This document shows, piece after piece, positions 18,064 through 27,249 of a DNA stretch of 64,000 bases. Both the position numbers and the translations under genes were made by a program. Origin of the DNA: Kushneria aurantia DSM 21353 (GTDB taxonomy: Bacteria > Pseudomonadota > Gammaproteobacteria > Pseudomonadales > Halomonadaceae); the NCBI RefSeq assembly GCF_000382245.1, contig NZ_KB907874.1, positions 1-64,000 of the forward strand, written 5' to 3'. How positions within the stretch are numbered: the stretch's first letter is position 1; every line of letters starts with the position of its first letter. The notes beneath the pieces were generated by a model. That model saw only the letters and a program-made list of their open reading frames with translations, did no database searches and had not been told where the DNA came from.

Positions 18064-19061
18064 TTGTGGCGGTCCTCCTCGGACTCGTGGGCTTCGTAGG
18101 CGTCGATGATACGTGCCACCAGCGGATGGCGCACTACGTCCTTCGAGGCAAAGCGCGTCACGCTGATGCCCTGAACGTCCTGAAGCACGTTGAGCACGTG
18201 AATCAGCCCGGAGTGGGTGCCCCGCGGCAGATCGACCTGGGTGATGTCGCCGGTGATCACCGCCGTGGAGCCGAAGCCGATACGGGTCAGAAACATCTTC
18301 ATCTGCTCACGGGTGGTGTTCTGGCTCTCGTCGAGAATCACGAAGGCGTTGTTGAGCGTGCGCCCGCGCATATAGGCAAGCGGGGCGATTTCGATCACCT
18401 GCTTCTCGATCAGCTTGTTGACCTGCTCGAAACCCAGCATCTCGTAGAGGGCGTCGTAGAGCGGGCGTAGATAGGGGTCGATCTTCTGCGCCAGGTCGCC
18501 GGGCAGAAAGCCGAGTTTCTCGCCCGCTTCCACCGCCGGACGCACCAGCAGAATGCGGCGCACCTCCTGCTGGTTGAGCGCCTCGACCGCGGCCGCCACC
18601 GCCAGATAGGTCTTGCCGGTACCCGCCGGGCCGATCCCGAAGTTGATATCGTGGTTGCGCACCCGCTCGACGTACTGCTGCTGGTTCTGGCCGCGTGGCT
18701 TGATCATCGCTTTGGGCGTGCGCAGTACTACACCCTCGCGCGGTTCGCCGTCGTCCTCTTCCTCCTGCACGGCCTGAAGGCCGGACTCCTGCAGAAAGAG
18801 GTGGACGGTCTCGGGGGAGAGGGTCTCGTTCTCCGCCTCGCGATAGAGGTGTTCGAGCACGTTGGCGGCCGCCTTGACGCGGCCTCCCTGACCGGCCAGC
18901 TGAAACTCGTTGCCACGGTTGCGCACGGTCACCTCGAGACGCTGCTCGATCAGGTGCAGGTGCTCATCCTGCTGGCCGCACAGGTTGGCCAGTCGCATGG
19001 GATCGTTGGGCTCCAGCGAGAGCTGAAGAATGCGGTGCGCGTTGGCGGTTTTCTGGGTCAA
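18060..19061 (-). CDS. ybeZ: PhoH-like ATPase YbeZ
   Basis: A cytosolic NTPase of the PhoH family, a partner of YbeY in RNA metabolism. The 333 residues include an N-terminal KH-like region, the Walker A motif GPAGTGKT (near 145), and the Walker B-type VILDESQNTT (near 242) followed by ITGDITQVDLP. It lies 101 bases downstream of miaB in the same orientation. Confidence 0.94.
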   Translation of the reverse strand: MTQKTANAHRILQLSLEPNDPMRLANLCGQQDEHLHLIEQRLEVTVRNRGNEFQLAGQGGRVKAAANVLEHLYREAENETLSPETVHLFLQESGLQAVQEEEDDGEPREGVVLRTPKAMIKPRGQNQQQYVERVRNHDINFGIGPAGTGKTYLAVAAAVEALNQQEVRRILLVRPAVEAGEKLGFLPGDLAQKIDPYLRPLYDALYEMLGFEQVNKLIEKQVIEIAPLAYMRGRTLNNAFVILDESQNTTREQMKMFLTRIGFGSTAVITGDITQVDLPRGTHSGLIHVLNVLQDVQGISVTRFASKDVVRHPLVARIIDAYEAHESEEDRHK

Positions 19062-19162
19062 GATGGTGTCCGGTTATCGCTGATATTGGCAGAACGAAAT
19101 GGAGGCTGACGGTCAACGGACGGTATCGAACGGGTGTGTCGTTCACTTGTCGCCGCGGTCTC

Positions 19163-20509
19163 TCAATACTTCTGTGGCGATGCCAGCTCACCCCGCAGAG
19201 AGTTGGGGAAAGCCTCGACGATTTCAACATCGACAAAATAGCCGATCAGCTCGATCGGATTGGCGGCGCGGAAGTTGACCACTCGATTGTTCTCGGTGCG
19301 CCCGGAGAGCTCGCCCGGGTCGCGCGGCGAAAATCCCGATACCAGAATGCGCTGGGTGGTGCCCACCATACGCCGCGAGATCTGCATGGCGTTGTGATTG
19401 ATGCGCTCCTGGAGAATCTTCAGCCGCTCTTTCTTGACCGCTTCGGGAGTATCGTCGGGCAGGGCGGCGGCGGGCGTGCCGGGCCGTTTTGAATAGACGA
19501 AAGAGAAGGAGTGATCGAAGCCGATGCGCTCGATCAGGTCCATGGTATCGAGAAAATCGGCTTCGGTTTCGCCCGGGAAGCCGATAATGAAGTCCGATGA
19601 GAGGCTGATGTCGGGGCGCTTCTCACGGATGCGTTGCATCTTGTCGATGTAGGTGTCGCGAGTGTGACCGCGCTTCATGGCCGACAGAATCCGATCCGAA
19701 CCGGACTGCACCGGCAGATGCAGGTGACTGACCAGTTCGGGAATTTCGCCAAAGGCCTCGATCAGGCTGTCGCTGAACTCGACCGGGTGCGAGGTAGTGA
19801 AACGGATGCGGTCGATGCCCTCGACCGCCGCCACCGCCGCGATCAGCTCGGCGAGATCGATCTCCTCGCCGTTGTCGTCGAAGCCGCGATAGGCGTTGAC
19901 GTTCTGACCCAGCAGGTTGATCTCGCGCACCCCCTGGTCGGCGAGATGGACTACCTCGTCGAGAACGGGCTCGAAGGGGCGTGATATCTCTTCGCCGCGA
20001 GTGTAGGGCACCACGCAGAAGCTGCAGTACTTGGAGCAGCCCTCCATGACCGACACGAAAGCGCTGGCGCCGTCGGAGCTGGGGGCCGGCAGGCGGTCGA
20101 ACTTCTCGATTTCGGGGAAGGTGACATCCACCGCGGCGATGCGGTTACCGCCGTCGCGGGCGTCCATCATGTCCGGCAGGCGGTGCAGGGTCTGCGGGCC
20201 GAACACCATATCGACGTGGGAAGCGCGCTTGCGGATATTCTCCCCCTCCTGGCTGGCGACGCAGCCGCCGACGCCGATCACCAGGTTGGGGTTGCGCTCC
20301 TTGAGCTTTTTCCAGCGCCCCAACTGATGAAATACCTTCTCCTGCGCTTTCTCGCGGATCGAGCAGGTGTTGAGCAGAATGACGTCGGCGTCCTGTTCGT
20401 TGTCGGTCAGCTCGAGCTGATGGGACTCGCCCAGCAGATCGGCCATGCGCGCCGAGTCATACTCGTTCATCTGGCAGCCGTGGGTCTTGATGAAGAGTTT
20501 CTTCGTCAT
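19163..20509 (-). CDS. miaB: tRNA-2-methylthio-N6-dimethylallyladenosine synthase MiaB
   Basis: A radical-SAM methylthiotransferase that modifies A37 of tRNAs reading UNN codons. The 448 residues have the N-terminal UPF0004 domain with cysteines in [15 protein letters not shown] and GVGGCVA (auxiliary Fe-S cluster). The radical-SAM motif [15 protein letters not shown] is near residue 157, and a TRAM domain is at the end. Two starts are possible: ATG at 20509 ([13 protein letters not shown], preferred by family) or 20524. It heads the ybeZ-ybeY-corC-lnt series. Confidence 0.95.
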   Translation of the reverse strand: MTKKLFIKTHGCQMNEYDSARMADLLGESHQLELTDNEQDADVILLNTCSIREKAQEKVFHQLGRWKKLKERNPNLVIGVGGCVASQEGENIRKRASHVDMVFGPQTLHRLPDMMDARDGGNRIAAVDVTFPEIEKFDRLPAPSSDGASAFVSVMEGCSKYCSFCVVPYTRGEEISRPFEPVLDEVVHLADQGVREINLLGQNVNAYRGFDDNGEEIDLAELIAAVAAVEGIDRIRFTTSHPVEFSDSLIEAFGEIPELVSHLHLPVQSGSDRILSAMKRGHTRDTYIDKMQRIREKRPDISLSSDFIIGFPGETEADFLDTMDLIERIGFDHSFSFVYSKRPGTPAAALPDDTPEAVKKERLKILQERINHNAMQISRRMVGTTQRILVSGFSPRDPGELSGRTENNRVVNFRAANPIELIGYFVDVEIVEAFPNSLRGELASPQKY

Positions 20510-20615
20510 GGGCCTTGCGTGCATTGGAAAAGTGGAGTTCGCGGCGGGCGAGTGCGCTGACTCGACCGGGAAGATGATATGAATGGATGTAATTATACGC
20601 GCGCCACCGGGGGCA

Positions 20616-20888
20616 GGCCAGCACCCTCGGGGCGCCACTGCGTGGCGTCAAAAATCGCTCCCGGTGATTTTTTGTGCCCTGCCATCCCTGGCGGGCACCC
20701 TTCGGGCCGCCTGCGGCGTCAAAAATCGTTCCTGACGATTTTTTGTGCTCTGCCATCCCTGGCGGGCACCCTTCGGGCCGCCTGCGGCGTCAAAAATCGT
20801 TCCTGACGATTTTTTGTGCCCTGCCATCCCTGGCGGGCACCCTTCGGGCCGCCTGCGGCGTCAAAAATCGTTCCCGACGATTTTTTGT
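20616..20888. repeat. Cluster of four 71-bp tandem repeats (upstream of DUF1820 gene)
   Basis: The word GCGTCAAAAATCG starts at 20645, 20716, 20787 and 20858, an exact 71-base period. Each unit holds an A/T-stem hairpin (AAAAATCGT-tcctg-ACGATTTTT), then a GC-rich part with TGGCGGGCACCC and GGGCCGCCTGCGGC. Units 2 and 3 differ at one base; unit 1 differs in the hairpin loop (gctcccggtga), and unit 4 is truncated after the hairpin. The cluster lies between the divergent miaB and DUF1820 genes. Confidence 0.9.
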
Positions 20889-21003
20889 TTCAGTGCGTGA
20901 GCCGGGGCGCCTGCCGGCGTTGAGCGCGGTTGCGCTGTGATAGACTGCCGCACACAGGCGCCGCGGCCCGTTGGGCGGGCGCAGCAGGAACGAAAAGGAT
21001 GTA

Positions 21004-21339
21004 ATGCCGATGGCGGCAAGGCCACTATACCGAGTCAGTTTTATACAGCAGGGCGAGATATGGGAGCTCTACGCGCGCGAGATCTACCAGAGCGAGCTGT
21101 GGGGATTCATCGAAATCGAAGGCATGGTGTTTCCCGACGAGTCGCGGCTGGTGGTCGACCCGGGTGCCGAGAAGCTCAAACGCACCTTCGATGGCGTATC
21201 GCGCAGCTATCTGCCGCTTAACGCCATTGTGCGTATCGACGAGGTCGAGCGTGAGGGCAGCCCGAGGGCGGTGAAGGCCGAGGGCAACGTGACCGCTTTT
21301 CCGGGAACCAGCCACTGGCCACCGCCGAAGGATGATTGA
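21004..21339 (+). CDS. DUF1820 family protein
   Basis: A small protein of 111 residues, with no signal peptide, membrane segment or enzymatic motif visible. Its core YRVSFIQQGEIWELYAREI followed by ELWGFIEIEGMVF and the LPLNAIVRIDEVEREG region matches the DUF1820 family, which is common in gammaproteobacteria and of unknown role. The start at 21004 follows AGGAT; a second in-frame ATG is six bases later. It is framed on both sides by clusters of the same 71-75 bp repeat. Confidence 0.8.
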   Translation: MPMAARPLYRVSFIQQGEIWELYAREIYQSELWGFIEIEGMVFPDESRLVVDPGAEKLKRTFDGVSRSYLPLNAIVRIDEVEREGSPRAVKAEGNVTAFPGTSHWPPPKDD

Positions 21340-21340
21340 T

Positions 21341-21524
21341 CAGCGGCGTCAAAAATCGCTCCCGGGGATTTTTTTGTGCCCGCCTTCCCTGGCGGGCACC
21401 CAGTGGGCCGCCACTGCGTGGCGTCAAAAATCGTTCCTGACGATTTTTTGTGCCCGCCTTCCCTGGCGGGCACCCACTCAGTGGGCCGCCTGCGGCGTCA
21501 AAAATCGTTCCTGACGATTTTTTG
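21341..21524. repeat. Cluster of three 74-75-bp repeats (downstream of DUF1820 gene)
   Basis: The same GCGTCAAAAATCG word starts at 21346, 21421 and 21495, in the same orientation as the upstream cluster. These units carry GTGCCCGCC-ttccct-GGCGGGCAC, a better-paired second hairpin than in the upstream cluster, and insertions such as CAGTG before GGCCGCC. As in the upstream cluster, the first unit has the variant loop gctcccgg. The last unit ends at its hairpin. Confidence 0.9.
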
Positions 21525-21589
21525 ACCATTTCGGCGGGGCGTTGGCGTGACGGGGCTCAAATGGCAATCACCATGGTTTGTCCCGATGG

Positions 21590-21720
21590 TTATCCACAAA
21601 AACTGTGGATGCCGGCAGTGAAGGCGTTGCGTAATGAAGGTATCAGCCGGGCAGGATGCCCGGCTGCGAGTCTCATCAATATGATTGTACGGCCTTTTCA
21701 GGCCTTTACCGTTTTATCCA
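21590..21720. promoter_or_regulatory. DnaA-box-like inverted repeat and hairpin upstream of the SH3 gene
   Basis: TTATCCACA at 21590-21598 is a perfect DnaA box. It forms a 7-base inverted repeat (ATCCACA-aaaac-TGTGGAT) with 21604-21610. A further weaker site, TTATCCA, is at 21714-21720. Between them is a perfect hairpin GCCGGGCA-gga-TGCCCGGC at 21646-21664. The stretch of about 220 bases between the repeat cluster and the SH3 gene contains no gene that I can see. Confidence 0.45.
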
Positions 21721-21742
21721 TTGTTCAATGACGGCTTGTGCC

Positions 21743-22354
21743 ATGAAAATTCTTGTAAAAATAGGCGTCGGTCTGCTTCTTGGTGCCGGCGTGAGCGCCG
21801 CCTGTGCCGAGGAGTCGCGCTGGATCAGTGACGATCTCTCCACCTGGGTGCGCAGTGGCCCCACCGATAGCTACCGTATCGTCGGTACGGTCAACGCCGG
21901 CGATCCGGTGACGCTGCTGGAGTCGCAGAATGACTACAGCCGCATCCGTACCGAGGATGGTGAGACGGTCTGGATTCCCAACGGTGATCTGCAGAGCGAG
22001 CGCAGCGTACAGGCGCGTATGCCGGCGCTGCGCACCCGGGTCGAGGAGTTGACCGGTCGTCTCGAGAATATCGACGAGGAGTGGAATCAGCGTGTCGCCG
22101 ATATGCGCCAGACGCTGGAGAGCAACCGTCAGCGTGTCTCGACCCTGCAGGACAACAACGAGGCGCTCAATCAGCAACTCGGTGAGGCACAGTCGCAGCT
22201 GCGTGAGTATCAGGCGCAGCTGGATACCGAGCGCGAAGACCTGTTGATGCGCTACTTCCTTTACGGTGGTGGTGTGGCGGGGGCCGGACTGCTACTGGGG
22301 CTGATCGTGCCGCACCTGCCGCGCCGACGTAAAAAGCGCGATCGCTGGTTCTGA
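21743..22354 (+). CDS. SH3-domain membrane protein (YgiM/TIGR04211 type)
   Basis: A 203-residue envelope protein. A signal peptide (about residues 1-24, ending ACAEES) is followed by a bacterial SH3 domain (about 28-90, with LSTWVRSGPTDSYRIVG and IPNGDLQ). Next comes a coiled coil (about 95-170, Glu/Gln/Leu-rich), and a C-terminal membrane helix (about 172-192) with a basic end RRRKKRDRW. This is the YgiM layout. Role unknown; SH3b domains often bind peptidoglycan. The start at 21743 is the last ATG before the signal sequence. Confidence 0.85.
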   Translation: MKILVKIGVGLLLGAGVSAACAEESRWISDDLSTWVRSGPTDSYRIVGTVNAGDPVTLLESQNDYSRIRTEDGETVWIPNGDLQSERSVQARMPALRTRVEELTGRLENIDEEWNQRVADMRQTLESNRQRVSTLQDNNEALNQQLGEAQSQLREYQAQLDTEREDLLMRYFLYGGGVAGAGLLLGLIVPHLPRRRKKRDRWF

Positions 22355-22387
22355 GGCCGGCGCCATGGCGTCTCTCGAGGGGGCGAG

Positions 22388-23017
22388 ATGTCTGTAACCG
22401 ACTGGCTGACGCGCTGGCAGCAGGGGCGCATCGGCTTTCATCGCAGTGCCGTACATGAGGCGCTGCCCGAACACTGGCACGAGCTGGCGCTGTCTGCGGG
22501 AGATCGGGTGCTGGTGCCGCTGTGCGGCAAAAGTCTCGATATGCGCTGGCTGGCCGCGCACGGCCACCCGGTGCTGGGTGTGGAGCTGTCGCCGCTGGCG
22601 CTCGAGCAGTTCGTCGCCGCCGGCAGTGAGCCGGTAGATCACGACCGTCGGGGCGGTTTTGCCCGTAGCCGACAGGGCATGATCGAGCTGCTGCAGGGTG
22701 ATTTTTTCTACCTTGAGGCGGATCTCTGCGCCGATATAGCAGCCTTCTACGACCGCGCCGCGCTGATTGCCCTGCCGCCGGCAACGCGCCAGCGCTATGC
22801 CCACCATCTTGCCCAGCTGATGCTCCCGGCGAGCCGCGGCCTGCTGATTACCCTGACACACGACGGCGAAGGCGGGCCGCCTTTCAGTGTCGACCACGAC
22901 GAGGTAGTGCAACTGCTGGCGCCCAATTTCGAAGTGCGCCTGTGTCATTCGGCGCCTGCCGATGACGGCCTGATCGAGAGCGTGTGGCGATTGCGGCGCA
23001 AATCGCCCTGCTGCTGA
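22388..23017 (+). CDS. tpm: Thiopurine S-methyltransferase family protein
   Basis: A SAM-dependent methyltransferase of 209 residues. Bacterial Tpm acts on selenium and tellurium oxyanions and aromatic thiols. Typical stretches are WLTRWQQGRIGFHR (near 6), VLVPLCGKSLDMRWLA (SAM pocket, near 43), VLGVELS and DFFYL. It starts 33 bases after the SH3 gene and converges with cysA two bases away. Confidence 0.92.
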   Translation: MSVTDWLTRWQQGRIGFHRSAVHEALPEHWHELALSAGDRVLVPLCGKSLDMRWLAAHGHPVLGVELSPLALEQFVAAGSEPVDHDRRGGFARSRQGMIELLQGDFFYLEADLCADIAAFYDRAALIALPPATRQRYAHHLAQLMLPASRGLLITLTHDGEGGPPFSVDHDEVVQLLAPNFEVRLCHSAPADDGLIESVWRLRRKSPCC

Positions 23018-23019
23018 GA

Positions 23020-24072
23020 TCAGCTGCGCTCGAAGCGGTGCAGTCGGGTGGGCCGTAGCCAGCAGTGGCTGCCGCGCTCGAGTCCCAGCCGTTCGTGCTC
23101 GTGATGCGCAAGGCTGACCTGCCAGGGGTGTCGCATCCACTCGGCACTCAGCTCCAGGCGTACGTCGCTGCCCACCGGCGAGATGGCGTCAACCCGGGCC
23201 GGCAGGTGGGCCATTTCGTCGGGCTCGGTGGTGACCACCAGTTCATGCGGGCGCATCAACACTTCATCGGCGGCGCCGGGGCGTGCATCGACGCTGATCC
23301 AGGCCTCGCCGTTGACCAGTCGGCCGTGGTGAAACTCGCCCTCGAAGCGGTTGGTTTCGCCCAGAAAGGAGAACACGAAGCGGTTGGCCGGCGAGCGATA
23401 AAGGGTTGCCGGCGCCTCCACCTGCTCGATGCGGCCGTCGCTCATTACCACCACCCGGTCGGAGAGCTCCAGCGCCTCTTCCTGGTCGTGGGTAACGAAC
23501 ACGCTGGTGAAGCCGAACTCCTCGTGCAGATGGCGCAGCCAGCGGCGTAGTTCGACGCGCACGCGGGTATCCAGCGCACCGAAGGGCTCGTCGAGCAGCA
23601 GCACTTCGGGCTCTACCGCCAGTGCTCGCGCCAGCGCCACGCGCTGCTGCTGGCCGCCGGAGAGCTGGGCGGGCAGCCGCTCGGCCATGCTGTCCAGCTT
23701 GACGCGTTCGAGCAGATGCCGAACGCGGCGCTTGATCTCGTCGTTGTCCGGGCGTTCGGCGGCAGGGCGGGCGCGCAGGCCGAAGGCGACGTTTTCGAAG
23801 ACGCTCATATGGTGAAAAAGGGCGTAGTGCTGGAACACGAAGCCGACCCGACGCTTGCGCACGTGCACCCGGGTAACGTCGCGATCGCCGAAGTGAATGG
23901 TGCCGCTGTCGGGCGTTTCCAGCCCGGCGATGATGCGCAGCAGGGTGGTCTTGCCCGACCCCGAAGGCCCCAGCAGGCCAACCATCTCGCCCGCGGCGAT
24001 ATCCAGTGACAGCGGCTCGAGCGCCGTGGTGGCGCCGAAGCGCCGCGAGACGTTGTGAACGCGAATACTCAT
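23020..24072 (-). CDS. cysA: Sulfate/thiosulfate ABC transporter ATP-binding protein CysA
   Basis: The ATPase of the sulfate/thiosulfate importer. The 350 residues have Walker [10 protein letters not shown] (near 36), Q-loop [11 protein letters not shown], signature LSGGQQQR, Walker [12 protein letters not shown] and a C-terminal TOBE-like regulatory domain. The start ATG overlaps the cysW stop by four bases. It is last in the order sbp-cysT-cysW-cysA. Expression is probably controlled by CysB, but no site is asserted. Confidence 0.94.
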   Translation of the reverse strand: MSIRVHNVSRRFGATTALEPLSLDIAAGEMVGLLGPSGSGKTTLLRIIAGLETPDSGTIHFGDRDVTRVHVRKRRVGFVFQHYALFHHMSVFENVAFGLRARPAAERPDNDEIKRRVRHLLERVKLDSMAERLPAQLSGGQQQRVALARALAVEPEVLLLDEPFGALDTRVRVELRRWLRHLHEEFGFTSVFVTHDQEEALELSDRVVVMSDGRIEQVEAPATLYRSPANRFVFSFLGETNRFEGEFHHGRLVNGEAWISVDARPGAADEVLMRPHELVVTTEPDEMAHLPARVDAISPVGSDVRLELSAEWMRHPWQVSLAHHEHERLGLERGSHCWLRPTRLHRFERS

Positions 24073-24899
24073 GCGTGACGCTTTCCTCGCCGTTGGGTGT
24101 GCCACTCCAGTACCCCCTTGACCACCAGCGTCACCACCGCGATCGCTGCCAGTAGAGCGGCGCTGGTAAAGGCGCCCACCGTGTTGTAATCCTGATAGAG
24201 CAGTTCGACCTGTAGCGGCAGGGTGACGGTTTCGCCGCGAATGGTGCCGGAGACCATGGCCACCGCGCCGTATTCGCCGATGGCGCGGGCATTGGTCAAA
24301 ATCACGCCATAAACCAGCGCCCAGCGTATTTTCGGCAGCGTGACGCGGCGAAACAGCGTCCAGCCACCGGCGCCCAGCGTCACCGCCGCCTCTTCATCGG
24401 CGCTGCCCTGGGCCTGCATCAGCGGAATCAGTTCGCGGGCGACGAAGGGGCAGGTCACGAAGATCGTCACCAGCACCATGCCGGGCCAGGCGAACATCAG
24501 CTGTACATCGGCCTCCGAGAGCAGGCTACCCAACCAGCCGGTACGGCCGTACAGCAGCAGATAGAGCAGCCCCGCCACCACTGGTGAGACAGCGAAGGGG
24601 ATATCGATAAAGGTCTGCAAAAGCCGCCGGCCGGGGAAGCTGAAGCGCGTCACCAGCCAGGCCAGAAAGACGCCGAAGACCAGGTTGACCGGCACCGTCA
24701 CGAGTGCGATCAGCAGTGTCAGCATGATCGCCTGGCGAGTGTACTGGTCGCTAAGGTTGTGCCAGAAGGGAGCCAGCCCTTCGGCAAACGCCTGATAGAA
24801 GATACTGGCCAGCGGTACCACCAGAAAGAGGGTGGTGAGCAGCGTGGCCAGGGTGATCAGAATGGCGCGGGTGGCCGGCGCATCGCCAATACGTCTCAT
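24069..24899 (-). CDS. cysW: Sulfate ABC transporter permease CysW
   Basis: One of the two permeases of the sulfate importer: 276 residues, about six membrane helices, and the EAA loop [21 protein letters not shown] near residue 190. The start at 24899 overlaps the cysT stop by ATGA; an upstream in-frame ATG at 24947 lies inside cysT and is less likely. Confidence 0.94.
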   Translation of the reverse strand: MRRIGDAPATRAILITLATLLTTLFLVVPLASIFYQAFAEGLAPFWHNLSDQYTRQAIMLTLLIALVTVPVNLVFGVFLAWLVTRFSFPGRRLLQTFIDIPFAVSPVVAGLLYLLLYGRTGWLGSLLSEADVQLMFAWPGMVLVTIFVTCPFVARELIPLMQAQGSADEEAAVTLGAGGWTLFRRVTLPKIRWALVYGVILTNARAIGEYGAVAMVSGTIRGETVTLPLQVELLYQDYNTVGAFTSAALLAAIAVVTLVVKGVLEWHTQRRGKRHA

Positions 24900-25729
24900 C
24901 CTGGAAAGCTCCCGCCGTGCAGGCGGCGATAGAAGCGCCCCTGCCACAGATTGATTGCCAGCAGCAGCAGCAGCGATACCAGCATCACCACCGAGGCGAT
25001 GGCCGCGGCGCCGGCATAGTCGTACTCCTCCAGCCGGGTGGCAAGCATCAGCGACACCACTTCGGTTTCATAGGGCATATTGCCGGCAATGAAGATTACC
25101 GCGCCGAACTCGCCCAGCGAGCGGGCGAACGACAGCCCGGTGCCGGTGATCACCGCCGGGCGGATATGCGGCCAGATCACCCGCCGAAAGGCGTAGAAAT
25201 TGCTTGCGCCCAGCGTCAGCGCTGCCTCGTCGGTGCGGGTCGGTAGATCTTCCAGCACCGGCTGCACGGTGCGCACCACAAAGGGCACGCTGGTAAAGGC
25301 CATCGCCAGCGCGATACCCAGCCAGCTATAGGCGATCTCGATGCCGTAGGGCGCCAGCAGCGCGCCTATCGCGCCGTTGCGCGAATAGAGCGTTGCCAGC
25401 GTAATGCCGGCCACCGCGGTAGGCAGCGCGAAAGGCAGGTCCATCAGCGCATCCAGCACCCGTTTGCCGGGAAACGCATAGCGTGCCAGCACCCAGGCGA
25501 GCAGCAGGCCGAACAGGGCGTTGAAAAGCGACGCCGTGGCGGCTGCCAGCAGGGTAACGCGATAGCTGGCAAGCAGCCTCGGGTCGGTGATCGCCGCCCA
25601 GTACTGGCTCCACGACAGCCCGGCGAGCTGGCCCACCAGACTGGTCATCGGCAACAGCAGGATCAGCGAGACAAAAAGCAGGGTCACCCCCAGCGAGAGG
25701 GTGAACCCCGGCAGTACCCTGGCGCGCAT
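24896..25729 (-). CDS. cysT: Sulfate ABC transporter permease CysT (CysU)
   Basis: The second permease of the sulfate importer: 277 residues with six membrane helices and the EAA loop DEAALTLGASNFYAFRRVIWP near 200. The FPGKRVLDALMDLPFALPTAVAGI stretch is typical of CysT. It starts five bases after the sbp stop and overlaps cysW. Confidence 0.94.
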   Translation of the reverse strand: MRARVLPGFTLSLGVTLLFVSLILLLPMTSLVGQLAGLSWSQYWAAITDPRLLASYRVTLLAAATASLFNALFGLLLAWVLARYAFPGKRVLDALMDLPFALPTAVAGITLATLYSRNGAIGALLAPYGIEIAYSWLGIALAMAFTSVPFVVRTVQPVLEDLPTRTDEAALTLGASNFYAFRRVIWPHIRPAVITGTGLSFARSLGEFGAVIFIAGNMPYETEVVSLMLATRLEEYDYAGAAAIASVVMLVSLLLLLAINLWQGRFYRRLHGGSFPG

Positions 25730-25734
25730 GGCGA

Positions 25735-26751
25735 TCAGCGACGCTGCAGCTGATCGAGCGTGCCGCCGCTGGCGAAGTGCGTCTGCATCACGTTATCCCA
25801 GCTGCCGAAGACATCGTTGACGCGCAACATATCGGTCTGCGGGAAGCGGTCGGCGAACTCCTCGCTGACGTTTTCGTCATTCACGCGGTAGTAGTTCTCG
25901 GCCAGGGTGCGCTGGGCCGGCTCGGAGTAGAGAAATTCCAGATAGGCCTTCGCCAGCGCTCTGTCGGCGTCGCTGTCGAGGTTTTCATCGACCCAGGTGA
26001 CGGGGAACTCGGCCATGATATCCACCGGCGGCACGATGACGTCATAGTCGTCTTCGCCGTACTGCTGCACGATGCCGTTGGCTTCGGATTCGAAGGTGAT
26101 CAGCACATCGCCGATACCGCGCTCGACAAAGGTGTTGGTGGCGCCGCGGCCACCGGTGTCGAACACCTCGACATTGCGCAGCAGCTGGCGCATATAGTCG
26201 CGCGTGGCCTGTTCATCGCCGTCGTTGTTCTGCTGGGTGGCGGCCCAGGCGGCGAGATAGGTGTAGCGACCGTTACCCGAGGTTTTGGGGTTGGGAAAGA
26301 TCAGCGACACGTCGCTGCCTACCAGGTCCGACCAGCTCTGGATATTGTGCGGATTGCCCTCGCGAACCAGAAACGCCATGGTCGAGTACCAGGGCGAGCT
26401 CTGATTGGGCAGGCGCGACTGCCAGTCCTCGGGGATCAGGCCGCCCTGCTCGGCCAGCACGTTGACATCGGTGACCTGATTGAAGGTCACTACGTCGGCA
26501 TCCAGCCCCTGCAGAATGGCGCGCGCCTGGGTCGAGGAGCCGGCATGGCTCATCTGAATCTCTACCGTCTCATCGTGGTCGTTCTGCCACTGCTCGACAA
26601 ACTGCGGGTTAAGGTCGGCGAACAGCTCGCGGGAGACGTCGTAGGAGGCATTGAGCAGGGTACGATCGGCAGCCTGAGCGGCACTGCCGGCGAAGGCAAG
26701 GCCAAGTGTGGCAGCCAGCGCGGCGTGGCGCAGCGGCGAGGTGGTCAGCAT
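25735..26751 (-). CDS. sbp: Periplasmic sulfate-binding protein
   Basis: The ligand-binding component of the sulfate ABC importer. The 338 residues begin with a signal peptide (about 1-27, ending [16 protein letters not shown]). Family stretches are [13 protein letters not shown], the sulfate-contacting [13 protein letters not shown], and [16 protein letters not shown]. It could equally be called CysP, since Sbp and CysP are hard to tell apart. It is the first gene of the sulfate operon. Confidence 0.93.
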   Translation of the reverse strand: MLTTSPLRHAALAATLGLAFAGSAAQAADRTLLNASYDVSRELFADLNPQFVEQWQNDHDETVEIQMSHAGSSTQARAILQGLDADVVTFNQVTDVNVLAEQGGLIPEDWQSRLPNQSSPWYSTMAFLVREGNPHNIQSWSDLVGSDVSLIFPNPKTSGNGRYTYLAAWAATQQNNDGDEQATRDYMRQLLRNVEVFDTGGRGATNTFVERGIGDVLITFESEANGIVQQYGEDDYDVIVPPVDIMAEFPVTWVDENLDSDADRALAKAYLEFLYSEPAQRTLAENYYRVNDENVSEEFADRFPQTDMLRVNDVFGSWDNVMQTHFASGGTLDQLQRR

Positions 26752-26819
26752 GATGAATTCCCGAAATGAGTGATCCGCGCTGCTCGGGGCGCGACACAGC
26801 GCAGTGAATTTCGGGCAAG

Positions 26820-26875
26820 GCTATAAAAAACCTCTGGATATTACAATTATTCTTTTTATATCTTTTTAGCATGAG
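26820..26875 (-). promoter_or_regulatory. AT-rich upstream region of the sulfate operon
   Basis: A sharply AT-rich stretch, about 70-120 bases before sbp, in otherwise GC-rich sequence. Read toward sbp it contains TTGTAA (26841-26846) and TATAGC (26820-26825), 15 bases apart, as weak -35/-10 candidates. CysB sites are poorly conserved, so none is claimed. Confidence 0.35.
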
Positions 26876-27086
26876 AAGCCAACCCGGCGTGATGTCGGCC
26901 GCCGCGCAGCATGTCGCGCCCCACACGGGTCGCCAGCTCATGGCTGGTGACCACCATGCCATGCCGGGCGGTGAGCGGATGAAAGCGTTCGCCTTCGATG
27001 ATCGGCATTTCGGCGCCCAGGGCGCTTGATGTCAGGCTGGCAAGCGTCAGGGCGGCAGTCACAATAAAGGCGTTGCGAGTCGCCAT
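26856..27086 (-). pseudogene. ggt: Gamma-glutamyltransferase remnant (N-terminus only)
   Basis: A 76-codon stub with a good start (GGAGCC upstream of ATG) and a signal peptide (MATRNAFIVTAALTLASLTSS). The next part, ERFHPLTARHGMVVTSHELATRVGRDML, closely follows the mature N-terminus of bacterial gamma-glutamyltransferases (FHPV-x-A-x-x-GMVA-x-x-x-x-ATQVG-x-x-ILK). Similarity stops exactly where intact enzymes read GGNAVDAAVA; here it reads GGRHHAGLASHAKKI and ends. The remaining 500 or so residues, including the catalytic threonine, are absent. The 3' end runs into the AT-rich region before sbp. Confidence 0.6.
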
Positions 27087-27249
27087 GAAAGGCTCCGGGG
27101 CAGGGAGTGGTGACGACAATGATGCCACGATCACTTCAAATCCGGGCGGCGGCTGGAGTAAATTGCCCTGTCATGCAGCTCGCCCAGTGCGGCACCGGGC
27201 GCCGAACGTAGAGTCCGGTGCCTCCCATCCTTTCAGGGGGTAATCCACC

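Noticed and set aside
20616-21524. CRISPR array
   Set aside because: The whole unit is conserved, with no variable spacers, and no cas genes are near.
20579-21529. Several short frames inside the repeat clusters, with recurring KSSGTIFDA-type words
   Set aside because: They arise from translating the 71-75 bp repeats, whose period is mostly not a multiple of three; there is no ribosome site or domain.
21590-21720. Replication origin
   Set aside because: Only one perfect and two weak DnaA boxes, and no dnaA, dnaN, gidA or parAB nearby; at most a regulatory or titration site.
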